This document shows positions 9,946 to 18,335 of a DNA stretch of 64,000 nucleotides, one piece after another (position 1 is the stretch's first letter; each line of letters opens with the position of its first letter). A program made the position numbers and the translations under genes. The DNA comes from Azospirillum oryzae (GTDB lineage: Bacteria > Pseudomonadota > Alphaproteobacteria > Azospirillales > Azospirillaceae): assembly GCF_900177515.1 (NCBI RefSeq), contig NZ_FXAK01000002.1:110001-174000 (forward strand), in the 5' to 3' direction. A model generated the notes under the pieces. That model searched no databases, had not been told where the DNA came from, and saw only the letters and a list, made by a program, of their open reading frames with translations.

Positions 9946-11148
9946 TCACCGCCGTTTGGAGGCGGTGGCAGCCGATCCGGCCAGCTTATCCAACTCCCCC
10001 GACAGCTCGGCGCCGCTGCGGTCCAGCTCCTGGTAGATCGCCAGCAGGGACTTGGCGTAGGCGTCGATGACGAACTGCTTCAGGAACAGGCGCCGGCCGT
10101 TTTCGGCGAGGCGGCGATAGAGAGCCGGGTCGTGGCCGACCTGGACGACGGCCTCGGCCAGGGCGTGGGGATCGTTCACCGGGATGATCCGGGCGGTCTC
10201 GCCATCGGTCAGCACCTCCGGGATCGAGCCGACCGGCGTGGTGATGACCGGCAGCTGCGCCGACAGCGCCTCCAGGATCACCATCGGCAACCCTTCGTGG
10301 GTGGAGGGCAGCAGCAGCATGTCGTGGGAGCGGATGTGCGCATGCGCCTCCTCGCGGCCGATCCAGCCCAGGAAGCTGCACTCCTCCGCGATTCCCAGCT
10401 CCGCCGCCATCGCGCGATAGCCCTCCACGTCGCCGCCGCCGCCGATGGTGATGCGGAAGTGCTGCCCACGCTCCTTCAGCAGCGCGCCGGCGCGCAGCAG
10501 CGTGCCGATGCCCTTGCGCTCCGACAGGTTGGCGAGCACCAGCAGCGACAGGACCGCGTTCGGCTCCGGCGGCACCGGCGGGCCGAGGTCGGCGCCGACA
10601 TCGGGCACGGCGTTGTAGAGGACCCGGATCTTGCGGGGATCGGTGCGGACCGACTGCACCAGGAAATCGCGCCAGTTGTCGCCCAGCACCACCACCCGGC
10701 CGCAGCGGTTGAACAGCCAGCGGCTGATGGCGCGCGCGAAGATGCCGCCCTCGAAGAATTCGACGAAGGACGCGCCGTGCAGGTGGACCACGGTCGGGCA
10801 GGACATCAGTCCCGCCACCGCCTGGACCGCCGCCTTGCGCAGGAAGCTTGCCCGCTCGGACACGTTGATGTGCACGACCGAGGCTTTGCGACGCGCCAGG
10901 ATCCAGGCCATGCGCGTCAGGGTCAGGCCGAGATATAAGGGTGACAGCAGAACGCTACCGGTGCCGCGTGTATCGAGGATGATGGATCGGGTCGTGCCCG
11001 ACTTGTCGAACTGGTCGACCACGTAACCCGTCATGCGGCCGATGCCGCCGCCGCCGTCGAGTGCACCCGGCGTCGCGAACACGATCGCGATCCGGTGGGA
11101 TGCATCCGGCGGGCTTGCGGGGATACGGCTGTCGTTTGTGCTGTCCAT
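9946..11148 (-). CDS. Glycosyltransferase family 4
   Basis: A 400-residue GT-B enzyme. GGGGIGRMT (32-40) marks the N-lobe glycine loop, LLVLANLSERKGIGTLLRA (202-220) starts the donor lobe, and HEGLPMVILE gives the EX7E pair Glu285/Glu293. It is similar along its length to the 8401-9567 product, suggesting duplication within the locus. It follows the GT2 gene by 24 bases and so is likely cotranscribed with it. It is expected to transfer a sugar to the growing lipid-linked EPS unit. Confidence 0.9.
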   Translation of the reverse strand: MDSTNDSRIPASPPDASHRIAIVFATPGALDGGGGIGRMTGYVVDQFDKSGTTRSIILDTRGTGSVLLSPLYLGLTLTRMAWILARRKASVVHINVSERASFLRKAAVQAVAGLMSCPTVVHLHGASFVEFFEGGIFARAISRWLFNRCGRVVVLGDNWRDFLVQSVRTDPRKIRVLYNAVPDVGADLGPPVPPEPNAVLSLLVLANLSERKGIGTLLRAGALLKERGQHFRITIGGGGDVEGYRAMAAELGIAEECSFLGWIGREEAHAHIRSHDMLLLPSTHEGLPMVILEALSAQLPVITTPVGSIPEVLTDGETARIIPVNDPHALAEAVVQVGHDPALYRRLAENGRRLFLKQFVIDAYAKSLLAIYQELDRSGAELSGELDKLAGSAATASKRR

Positions 11149-11172
11149 AGGCGTCTGGGTCCTTTTTCGTGC

Positions 11173-12138
11173 TCAGGCGGCGTCGGACGCGGAAAACAAG
11201 GCTTGCCGCAGGCGGCGGCGCAGGCCGACCGGCATCAGCGAATGCATGGTGAAGGTGGCGAGCGCCATCGGCGTCGGCTGTCCGTCGCGCAGCGCGGAGT
11301 TCAGGATGCGCCAGCGCGTTCCGGCGGTGCGGGCAGCCTGTTCGCCGCCGGTCGCCTGCAGCAGAAGGCTGGCATAGGCGCGCGGCGACAGGTGGTCGCG
11401 CATCGACTCCGCCCATTCCAGGGCGTGGTTGATGTTGTGGCAGGTCGAAAGCGTGACGCGGTTGTTCTCGGTGTAATGGACGGCCATCACCTCGGGGATG
11501 TGGACCAGGGCCACGCCGTCGATCCGGCCGCAGGTGATCAGCCATTCCCAGTCATCGAACCGCGATTCGGGAATGGGGTTGCGCAGCAGCAGCGCCTTGG
11601 GCGCCAGCAGCGTGGTGGTGGGGGCGAAGGTCTCGCCCTTGAACAGGCCGCGGCGGACGAACAGGTAGTCGCCGATGGCGTCGGCCGGGGTGGCGAGCCG
11701 TCGCGGCCAGGCGAATGTGCCGCGGGCGGTCACCACCTGACAACGGCAGCTGACGATGGGAAGGCGGATGCCGGCCGGGCGGGCGGCCATCTGCAGCGCC
11801 ACCTTCTCCGGCATCCAATGGTCGTCGTCGTCGAGGAAGGCGATCCAGTCGCCCTGCGCGCCGCGCACGCCGATGTTGCGCGCCTCCGCCGCCCCGTGGT
11901 TGGTCTCGAGTTCCATCACCGTCAGCCGCGGATCGGCGAGCGTCGCCAGATGGGAGGCGGTGGCCGGATCCGGCCCGTCGATCACCACGACGACGTCCAG
12001 GTCCCGATAGGTCTGGTCGAGCGCGCTGCGCACCGCCCGCATCACCATGTCCGGGCGATTGCGGGTCGGGATCACGACGGTCACCTTTTCATTGCTCGCC
12101 GGGTGGTAACTGTTCGCCGGTTCTTTCTTCGGGCTCAT
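11173..12138 (-). CDS. Glycosyltransferase family 2
   Basis: A 321-residue GT-A inverting glycosyltransferase. The nucleotide-binding start VTVVIPTRNRPD (19-30), the NHGAAEARNIG block (80-90) and the metal-binding DDDD (103-106) are clear. The start at 12138 follows a GAAGG-type site; an upstream extension to 12285 is not supported. No transmembrane segment is evident, so it works at the membrane on the cytoplasmic side. It lies between the polymerase-like gene and a GT4 gene in the minus-strand EPS run. Confidence 0.9.
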   Translation of the reverse strand: MSPKKEPANSYHPASNEKVTVVIPTRNRPDMVMRAVRSALDQTYRDLDVVVVIDGPDPATASHLATLADPRLTVMELETNHGAAEARNIGVRGAQGDWIAFLDDDDHWMPEKVALQMAARPAGIRLPIVSCRCQVVTARGTFAWPRRLATPADAIGDYLFVRRGLFKGETFAPTTTLLAPKALLLRNPIPESRFDDWEWLITCGRIDGVALVHIPEVMAVHYTENNRVTLSTCHNINHALEWAESMRDHLSPRAYASLLLQATGGEQAARTAGTRWRILNSALRDGQPTPMALATFTMHSLMPVGLRRRLRQALFSASDAA

Positions 12139-12220
12139 GGGTCTGCCTTCGGTCGAAGCAAAATGGGAAGGGTCGCTGGGAAAGGGGCCTGGGGCCCGAA
12201 ATCGATGGTCAGGTCCGGGT

Positions 12221-13549
12221 CTAGAGCGCCCGGCTCTGGCCGGCATAGGCGGGGGCGACGGCCGTGGCGACACTGGCGGGCGCATGGTGGCGGCGCAGGC
12301 GATGCTGTTCCTCCGCCCGGTCGTTCAGCAGGCGCTGCCAGCGGCTTTGCTGGATCAGCCGGACCACGGCGATCGTCGCGATCACCCAGTTCATGGAATG
12401 GCGCTCGGCGAACACGCTTTCCGAAACCGACACCGCCAGCAAGGCGCAGCCGACGGCGAAGGCCCAGGCGGCCTCGGGCCGGCTGTTGCCGTAGCGGGCG
12501 GCGAAGAAGCCCTGGAACAGCATGCGGCTCAGCACCACCAGCACCAGCGCCACGCCGACGAGGCCGAGGTCGAGCGTCAGCTCCAGCCAGCCGCTGTGGG
12601 CCGAGGTGATGCCCCAGTCGCGGGTGAAGCTGGCGCCCGGCCCGTTGAAGCCGAACCAGTAGGCGGCATAGCCGTAGCCCAGCAGCGGCCGTTCGGTGAC
12701 CGATTGGACGATGTGCTGCCACAGCACGGTGCGTCCGGTCAGGGTCGGGTCGCGGCCCAGGGCATAGAGCACGTCGTACCAGAAGGTGGCGCCGGCCGTG
12801 ACCATGATGACCAGAAGGGCCGTCAGCAGCGCCATGGTCGGGGCGAAGTTGCGGATGCTGCCGCGCAGCATGGTGGTGGACAGCAGGGCCACCGACACCA
12901 GGACCGAGGTGACCAGACCGGTGCCGGACCGGCTCATCACGATCAGCAGCATCGCCAGCAGGATCAGCGGCCGGGTGACCCAGCGGCTCTGCTCCTTCTG
13001 CCAGTCCAGCCAGACCAGCGCCAGCACCAGCCAGACCATCATGCGGCCGGTCACGTTCTTCTGGAAGAACACGCCCTTCCAGGCGCCGACATGCTGGGTG
13101 CTGTCCAACCCGATCGAGGGCATCGCGAAAATCATGTAGAAGGACACGAACATCAGGAACGACAGCCCGATCACCAGCAGCCGCATGATCTCCGGGAAGC
13201 GGAAGCGCAGGGCGAGCCAGATGCCGAACACCGTCGTGAACATGAAGGCGATCGACCGGCGCAGCGTCACGTCCGGAAACAGCGACCAAAGCGCGGTCAG
13301 GAAGGCGAAGGCGATCATCGCCGTCAGCGCCGGGCTGGCGAAGGGAATCTGGAAGGCGATGCCCGGCCGCATCGCGACGGCGGCTAGCACCAGCAGATAG
13401 AGGCCGCCATAGAGGACGGTGACGCCGGCGGACTCAAGATCGCCGGCCAGGGGGTCGCCGCCGGTCAGCATCAGCGGAAGCACCGAGCCTCCGAAGGCGA
13501 TGATGCCGATGACGGCGATGCTCTTTTCCAGAAAATCGAGGACTTTCAT
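12221..13549 (-). CDS. O-antigen ligase/polymerase-type membrane protein (Wzy/ExoQ-like)
   Basis: A 442-residue polytopic membrane protein with roughly 10-12 hydrophobic helices and a large periplasmic loop at about 270-320 containing GRTVLWQHIVQSVTERPLLG, the pattern of the Wzy_C/O-antigen ligase family; the HSGWLELTLDLGLVG segment follows. It should polymerise repeat units in the periplasm, consistent with the nearby flippase and tyrosine kinase. The start at 13549 (MKVLDFLEKS) has AAGGGAA upstream and is preferred to an ATG at 13609. The C-terminal 40 residues are polar and basic. Confidence 0.85.
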   Translation of the reverse strand: MKVLDFLEKSIAVIGIIAFGGSVLPLMLTGGDPLAGDLESAGVTVLYGGLYLLVLAAVAMRPGIAFQIPFASPALTAMIAFAFLTALWSLFPDVTLRRSIAFMFTTVFGIWLALRFRFPEIMRLLVIGLSFLMFVSFYMIFAMPSIGLDSTQHVGAWKGVFFQKNVTGRMMVWLVLALVWLDWQKEQSRWVTRPLILLAMLLIVMSRSGTGLVTSVLVSVALLSTTMLRGSIRNFAPTMALLTALLVIMVTAGATFWYDVLYALGRDPTLTGRTVLWQHIVQSVTERPLLGYGYAAYWFGFNGPGASFTRDWGITSAHSGWLELTLDLGLVGVALVLVVLSRMLFQGFFAARYGNSRPEAAWAFAVGCALLAVSVSESVFAERHSMNWVIATIAVVRLIQQSRWQRLLNDRAEEQHRLRRHHAPASVATAVAPAYAGQSRAL

Positions 13550-13732
13550 CGGCTTTCCCTTGCTGCCGTACCGCGTTCGGCTGTGCAGACCTGAAGATGC
13601 GGTTGGCACACCCCTTCTCGTAGCCGGGCGGTGGCATTAGACCGAAGGAGGCCGGACCCGAAAGAGGTAGCCGCTTTCGCGCTCTCCCCTTCCTTTGCCG
13701 GCCGAAAAAGGGAATGGAGCCGAAGCATTCCA

Positions 13733-13766
13733 ACAAAGAGACCCCCGCGCGGGTGGCGCGGGGGTC
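13733..13766 (-). terminator. Rho-independent terminator of the sugar transferase gene
   Basis: On the minus strand, an 11-bp perfect stem (13740-13750 with 13756-13766) and a 5-base loop are followed by the T-rich TCTCTTTG. It begins about 30 bases after the stop at 13798 and would separate this gene from the O-antigen-polymerase-like gene. Confidence 0.75.
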
Positions 13767-13797
13767 CGGCTGGCATCCGGTTCGGGGGTGGGTCGGG

Positions 13798-15249
13798 TTA
13801 CGACCCGTCGCCCTTCAGCACCATGACGGCGGTCTTGCAGAGGATGAAGAAGTCGAACAGCAGGCCGCAGTTGCGGACATAGAAGACGTCCATCGCCACG
13901 CGTTCCTGGAAGGTGGTGCGGTGGCGCCCCGATACCTGCCAGTAGCCGGTCAGGCCCGGACGGACGGTGCCGATCACCGCGGCGGAGTCACCCACCTCCG
14001 GCAGTTCCTTCGGCATGTAGGCGCGCGGGCCGATCAGGCTCATGTCGCCCATCAGGATGTTCCACAGCTGCGGCAGCTCGTCGAGCGAGGTCTTGCGCAG
14101 GAAACGGCCGAGCGGGGTGATGCGCGGATCGACCGTCAGCTTGTGGTAGGTCATGTACTCTTCGCGGGCGACCGGGTCGTTCTCCAGCAGCTGCTGCAGC
14201 TGCTCCTCCGCATCGACATGCATGGAGCGGAACTTCAGCAGGTCGAAGGTCTGCTTGCCGCCGGCCCAGCGCTTCTGGCGGAACATCACCGGGCCGGGGC
14301 TGTCCAGCTTGATGGCGACGGCGAGACCCAGCATCAGCGGCGCCACCAGCACCAGCAGGATCGCCGACAGCACGATGTCCATGGCGCGGCGGATGCGCAG
14401 GTAGCCGGTCGGCGGACGGACGCTGACGCGCAGGGCCAGCGAGCCGTGCAGATTGTGGTACGTCGCGTCGACCGCGCTGACATTCCCCTCGCCCAGCACG
14501 CAATAGACCTGGCGGAAGGGCAGGGTGCGTACCAGGCCGGTCAGGTCGCTGCCGTGGCGGCCCATGTCGGCGACGATGGCGGCGCTGGCCTGGTTGGCGA
14601 CGGCGGGCGACTTTGCCAGCAGTTCCACCGGACCCATCACCGGCAGGCCGGAGACGCGGGTCTGCCACAGGCTGTCGTCGTCGTCGACGAAGCCGACCGG
14701 ACGCATGCCGAGCCAGGGCAGGCGCTGCAGCTTCTCGGCGATGGCGGCACCCTGCGGGCCGGCGCCGACGATCACCACCGGCGTGCGCCAGTCCAGCGCG
14801 CTGGACAGCAGCCCCTGGATCAACAGCAGGTCGGCGACATAAGTGACCGCGAAGCCGAGCAGCGCGATCGACAGCGCCTCCACGAAGAAGGAGCGGAAGC
14901 CCTCCATCACGATGAAGGGAACGGCCAGCACGGCGCAGCACAGGAAGGCCGCCTGAAACGTCCGCCGCGTCCGTTCCATATAGTCGAAGCGGCCCAGCGT
15001 GTAGATGCCGAACACCGACTTGACCAAAGGCACCAGCATCAGGCCGGTCACCAGCGACCGCTGCCACGCCGCGGCCTCCAGCGGCTCCGTCAGCGCGTCG
15101 GCGCCGAGGAAATGGTTGAGCGTCCACCCCACCAGGGCGAGGACCAGCCCGTCGGACAGTGCAAGCAGCAGCCCGGGGGCGATCGTCGGGATCGTTGCCT
15201 TTTTCGCCGAGGTCAGATCGATGACCACATCTGGGTCCAGTTTGCTCAT
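13798..15249 (-). CDS. Undecaprenyl-phosphate sugar phosphotransferase (GumD/WcaJ/ExoY type)
   Basis: A 483-residue polyisoprenyl-phosphate hexose-1-phosphate transferase that starts repeat-unit assembly. The N-terminal half has four hydrophobic segments (about 24-145) and a nucleotide-fold CoA-binding-3-like domain starting [10 protein letters not shown] (158-167). The C-terminal bacterial sugar transferase domain (from about 290) shows a reentrant hydrophobic segment, [31 protein letters not shown] and [14 protein letters not shown]. The start at 15249 (MSKLDPD) is preferred on family length, though its ribosome site is weak; an ATG at 15366 is the alternative. A terminator follows. Confidence 0.93.
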   Translation of the reverse strand: MSKLDPDVVIDLTSAKKATIPTIAPGLLLALSDGLVLALVGWTLNHFLGADALTEPLEAAAWQRSLVTGLMLVPLVKSVFGIYTLGRFDYMERTRRTFQAAFLCCAVLAVPFIVMEGFRSFFVEALSIALLGFAVTYVADLLLIQGLLSSALDWRTPVVIVGAGPQGAAIAEKLQRLPWLGMRPVGFVDDDDSLWQTRVSGLPVMGPVELLAKSPAVANQASAAIVADMGRHGSDLTGLVRTLPFRQVYCVLGEGNVSAVDATYHNLHGSLALRVSVRPPTGYLRIRRAMDIVLSAILLVLVAPLMLGLAVAIKLDSPGPVMFRQKRWAGGKQTFDLLKFRSMHVDAEEQLQQLLENDPVAREEYMTYHKLTVDPRITPLGRFLRKTSLDELPQLWNILMGDMSLIGPRAYMPKELPEVGDSAAVIGTVRPGLTGYWQVSGRHRTTFQERVAMDVFYVRNCGLLFDFFILCKTAVMVLKGDGS

Positions 15250-16066
15250 CGCAGGTCCCGTGGTTGAAGGGAATGCCAGCCACCGCACGGCCATTCGTGC
15301 GGATGGTCGCTCGTCATCAGCGTCTCTTGGGATTCGGCCGGTCTTTACTTTGCTGCGCCGCCTCAATCTCAGCTGCGCATTTATGTAAAGATCGCTCTTT
15401 CATGATTTCGATCGGCCGATCCGCGGTTCGTTGAGGACGAATTAGGATGAGGAGGCTCGGCCAGCAACAGTGCATACGGGCGTTGATTTCGCGTCCGCGA
15501 TACCACTGGGGTTTCAAAGGGTGCGGGTGCCCGAATATTTAAGGGGATACTTTCGGATGCCGGCCCCGGCGGGGATAGCGTTTCGGGTTAGCGGTAAGGT
15601 GGTGTCGCACCCCCAGCGGCACGTCCGGTCCCCGCAATTTTTGGGTAGTGGTCGGCGAACCCCACCCCGACCGGCCGGAACCGGTGGGCGCGAAGGGGGG
15701 TGATCGCCGAACTTGTGGAGTGGGTCGGCCACCTGGATTTACCGAAGGGAGGCGCCGGGCAATTCCGAGCGGGGGCGTGGCGCGAACGCACCCTTGCCTG
15801 TTGCGGGGCGTAGGAGGCAGCGTGCGGGCTCGCCGGAAAGCCTAATCGGAACGTCCTGGTTCACTGACCGAAGCCGTGGTGACTAGCACCGAAGAGTGCT
15901 GCGGTCGCTTCAAGGCCGAATTGACGCTTTCTCAGCCGCCGCCAAGATTTGGCGCGTTCTTTTTCCTTATCTGCGTCCCCACCCCATGCGACTTGGCGGA
16001 CGCAGGCGCTCCCCTCTCGGGCGGGACCGGGAAAAGAAGCGGACTATAGGGGGCGAAGGAAACCGG
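15250..16066. other. Long divergent intergenic region of the EPS locus
   Basis: About 817 bases lie between the divergent priming transferase (minus) and flippase (plus) genes. No gene is supported: the open frames here are short and lack ribosome sites. It should hold promoters for both directions, and its AT-richer stretch at about 15350-15450 lies just upstream of the transferase start. No known operator, riboswitch or tRNA was recognised. Confidence 0.45.
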
Positions 16067-17572
16067 ATGGCTCTCGAAGCTGGTACGATCATCAAACATG
16101 GCTGGATGTTCATGGTGGCGAATGTGGTCAACCGCGCCGCGGGACTGCTTCTGCTGCCGCTCTATACGAAGGTCCTGTCGCCGGCGGAGTTCGGCGTCTA
16201 TGCCCTGATCAGCGTGGTGGGCGACATCGTCGCGGTCATGCTGATGATCGGGATGATCAACGCCTTCACCGTCGTCTATTTCGAACATGCCGACACCCGT
16301 GGCCGAAGCCGGGTGGTCAGCACCACCATGATCGGGCTCTGGGCGGCCTCGCTGCTCCTGCTGGCGGTGGCGCTGCCGGCGGGATGGGGTGCCAGCCACC
16401 TGCTGTTCGGCGGCGGCGAGCAGGCGCCGATCATCGCCTTTGCCTTCGCCGGCATCGCCTTCAGCGCGGTGTTCGAACTGGCGCTCGCCTATTACCGGGT
16501 CCACAAGCGGTCGGGCACCTGCCTGCTGATCTCGGTCGGCAAGGCGGTGGGGCTGATCGGCCTCAACCTCACCTTCCTGCTGGTGATGGACCTGGGCGTG
16601 ACTGGCATCTTCCTGGCCAACGCGATCACCTTCGTCGGGCTGGGCATCGCGCTGACGGTCGCGATCCTGGGCGCGAACGGCGTCGGCTTCTCCTTCGGGA
16701 TCCTGAAGCGGGTGTCGGTGCTGGGCCTGCCCTTCATGCCGCAGACCATGCTGGACATGGGCAACCAGTTCGCCATGCGCTATCTGGTCAACCTGCTGAT
16801 GGGTGTGGCGGCGGTGGGCGTGCTGTCCTTCGGGCTGCGGCTCGCCACCATGCTCTACATGTTCCTGACCGCCTCCTTCCTGCAGATCTGGTCGGTCAGC
16901 CGGATCGAGGCCCAGCACGATGTCGGCGACAACAACAACGCCGGGCGCGAGCAGTCGGAATTCGTCTTCTACCTGTTCCTCGTCCTGCTCTCGGCGGCGG
17001 CGCTGGGCATGGCGCTGACCTCGCCCGAGGTGCTTTGGCTGATCGCCTCCAGCGAATACGACACCGTGCTGCCCTGCATGCCGCTGCTGGTGCTGGCCTA
17101 TGTGCTGCACGGCGTGCGCATGCATGCCGAGGTCGGGCTGGTGAAGACCAAGAAGGTCGGTGTCTTGCCGGCGATCTCGCTGGGCGGGCTGGCGGTCGGC
17201 ACCGCGATCATGGGGGTGACGCTGGGGCCGCTCGGCCTGATGGGCGGTGCCATCGGCGTGCTGGGGCGCGAGCTGGTGATGCTCTGCGCCACCGAGACGC
17301 TGTGCCGCCGCCTCAGCCCGAAGGAACCGCCGCTCAGCGTCCTGCGGGTGACCGGCATCCTGGCGCCGGCCGCCATCGCCTATCTGGCCGGCCTCGCCCT
17401 GTTCGGGTTCGAGGTGAACCCCACCTTCACCGCGGCCAAGGTCGGGCTGACCATGCTGTTCGCCGTCGTCACCCTGTTCGGGCCGAGCTTCGGCAAGACC
17501 GACCGCGCCATGCTGTTCCGCATGCTCGGCCGATTTTTTCGCCGGCCGCAGGCGGCCGAACGATCGGCCTGA
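16067..17572 (+). CDS. Oligosaccharide flippase family protein (Wzx)
   Basis: A 501-residue integral membrane protein of the MOP flippase superfamily with about 12-14 hydrophobic helices. The first is preceded by the amphipathic GTIIKHGWMFMVANVVNRAAG typical of Wzx N-termini, and a charged cytoplasmic stretch (RIEAQHDVGDNNNAGREQSE) lies near the middle. It should flip the lipid-linked EPS repeat to the periplasm. The start at 16067 has GAAGGA 7-8 bases upstream; longer frames begin in noncoding sequence. It is followed after 30 bases by an acetyltransferase gene. Confidence 0.9.
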   Translation: MALEAGTIIKHGWMFMVANVVNRAAGLLLLPLYTKVLSPAEFGVYALISVVGDIVAVMLMIGMINAFTVVYFEHADTRGRSRVVSTTMIGLWAASLLLLAVALPAGWGASHLLFGGGEQAPIIAFAFAGIAFSAVFELALAYYRVHKRSGTCLLISVGKAVGLIGLNLTFLLVMDLGVTGIFLANAITFVGLGIALTVAILGANGVGFSFGILKRVSVLGLPFMPQTMLDMGNQFAMRYLVNLLMGVAAVGVLSFGLRLATMLYMFLTASFLQIWSVSRIEAQHDVGDNNNAGREQSEFVFYLFLVLLSAAALGMALTSPEVLWLIASSEYDTVLPCMPLLVLAYVLHGVRMHAEVGLVKTKKVGVLPAISLGGLAVGTAIMGVTLGPLGLMGGAIGVLGRELVMLCATETLCRRLSPKEPPLSVLRVTGILAPAAIAYLAGLALFGFEVNPTFTAAKVGLTMLFAVVTLFGPSFGKTDRAMLFRMLGRFFRRPQAAERSA

Positions 17573-17602
17573 CAATCTTTGAACCGGGAGGATTCCACCG
17601 CG

Positions 17603-18250
17603 ATGCAGGATGTTCCGCGCTACACATATCGGCAGACGGTCGCGGCGGATGCCATCCGCTATGGCGGCGGTTCCGGCCTCGGGGCGGTGCTGAAGCTGCT
17701 GGCGGGCAACCGCATGTTCCGGGTGACTTTCACCTTGCGCAGCTGCCAGGCGGCCGACCGGATGGGCGGGCCGCTGCGCAAGCCGCTGCTGGCCGCCTGC
17801 CGACTGCTGCACCGCTGGACCCAGCATTCCGCCGCCATGGATCTGCCGTGGGAGACGAAGGTCGGACCCGGCCTGCGCATCCTGCACGGCTGGGGGCTGG
17901 TGGTGAACGCCAATGCCCGCATCGGCGCCAACGTCACCTTGTTCCACGGCGTCACCCTGGGCCAGAAGGACGATCTGCTCCCCAGCGGCCGGGTCACCCA
18001 TTACCCGGAGCTGGGCGACGGCGTCTGGGTCGGTCCGCATGCGGTGATCATCGGCGTCAGCGTCGGTGACGAGTGCATCGTCGCCGCGTCCTCCGTCGTC
18101 ACCAAGCCGATGCCCCGGCGCACCGTCGTTGCCGGCAATCCGGGAAAGGCGGTGGCGGAGGTCACCATCCCCGACATTCCGCACCCGGCTCCTGTCGGCG
18201 TGCCCGCCACCCATACGACCGCCGCACAGGCGTCGCCCGTTCCAGGCTGA
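17603..18250 (+). CDS. Serine acetyltransferase-like hexapeptide acyltransferase
   Basis: A 215-residue left-handed beta-helix acetyltransferase of the CysE/WcaB kind. Hexapeptide repeats run from about 90 to 180, including the FHGVTLGQKDD loop with the expected catalytic histidine, and end with VVAGNPGKAV. The helical N-terminal region is shorter than in housekeeping CysE, which is common in polysaccharide O-acetyltransferases. The start at 17603 is chosen over a TTG at 17579 because GGGAGG precedes it. It likely O-acetylates an EPS sugar in the cytoplasm, in an operon with the flippase; a role in cysteine synthesis is less likely. Confidence 0.82.
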   Translation: MQDVPRYTYRQTVAADAIRYGGGSGLGAVLKLLAGNRMFRVTFTLRSCQAADRMGGPLRKPLLAACRLLHRWTQHSAAMDLPWETKVGPGLRILHGWGLVVNANARIGANVTLFHGVTLGQKDDLLPSGRVTHYPELGDGVWVGPHAVIIGVSVGDECIVAASSVVTKPMPRRTVVAGNPGKAVAEVTIPDIPHPAPVGVPATHTTAAQASPVPG

Positions 18251-18265
18251 TCGTCGGACGCAAAA

Positions 18266-18304
18266 CGGAAAGGGGCCGGCAGCATCCTGCCGGCCCCTTC
18301 CGTC
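18266..18304. terminator. Bidirectional terminator between acetyltransferase and GH5 genes
   Basis: An 11-bp perfect stem (18272-18282 with 18287-18297) has a 4-base loop and extends imperfectly into A- and T-containing flanks. It lies between convergent stops at 18250 and 18336, so it can end both transcripts. Confidence 0.75.
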
Positions 18305-18335
18305 GTCGTTACACCGGTTGCGGTGAAGCCGGTCC

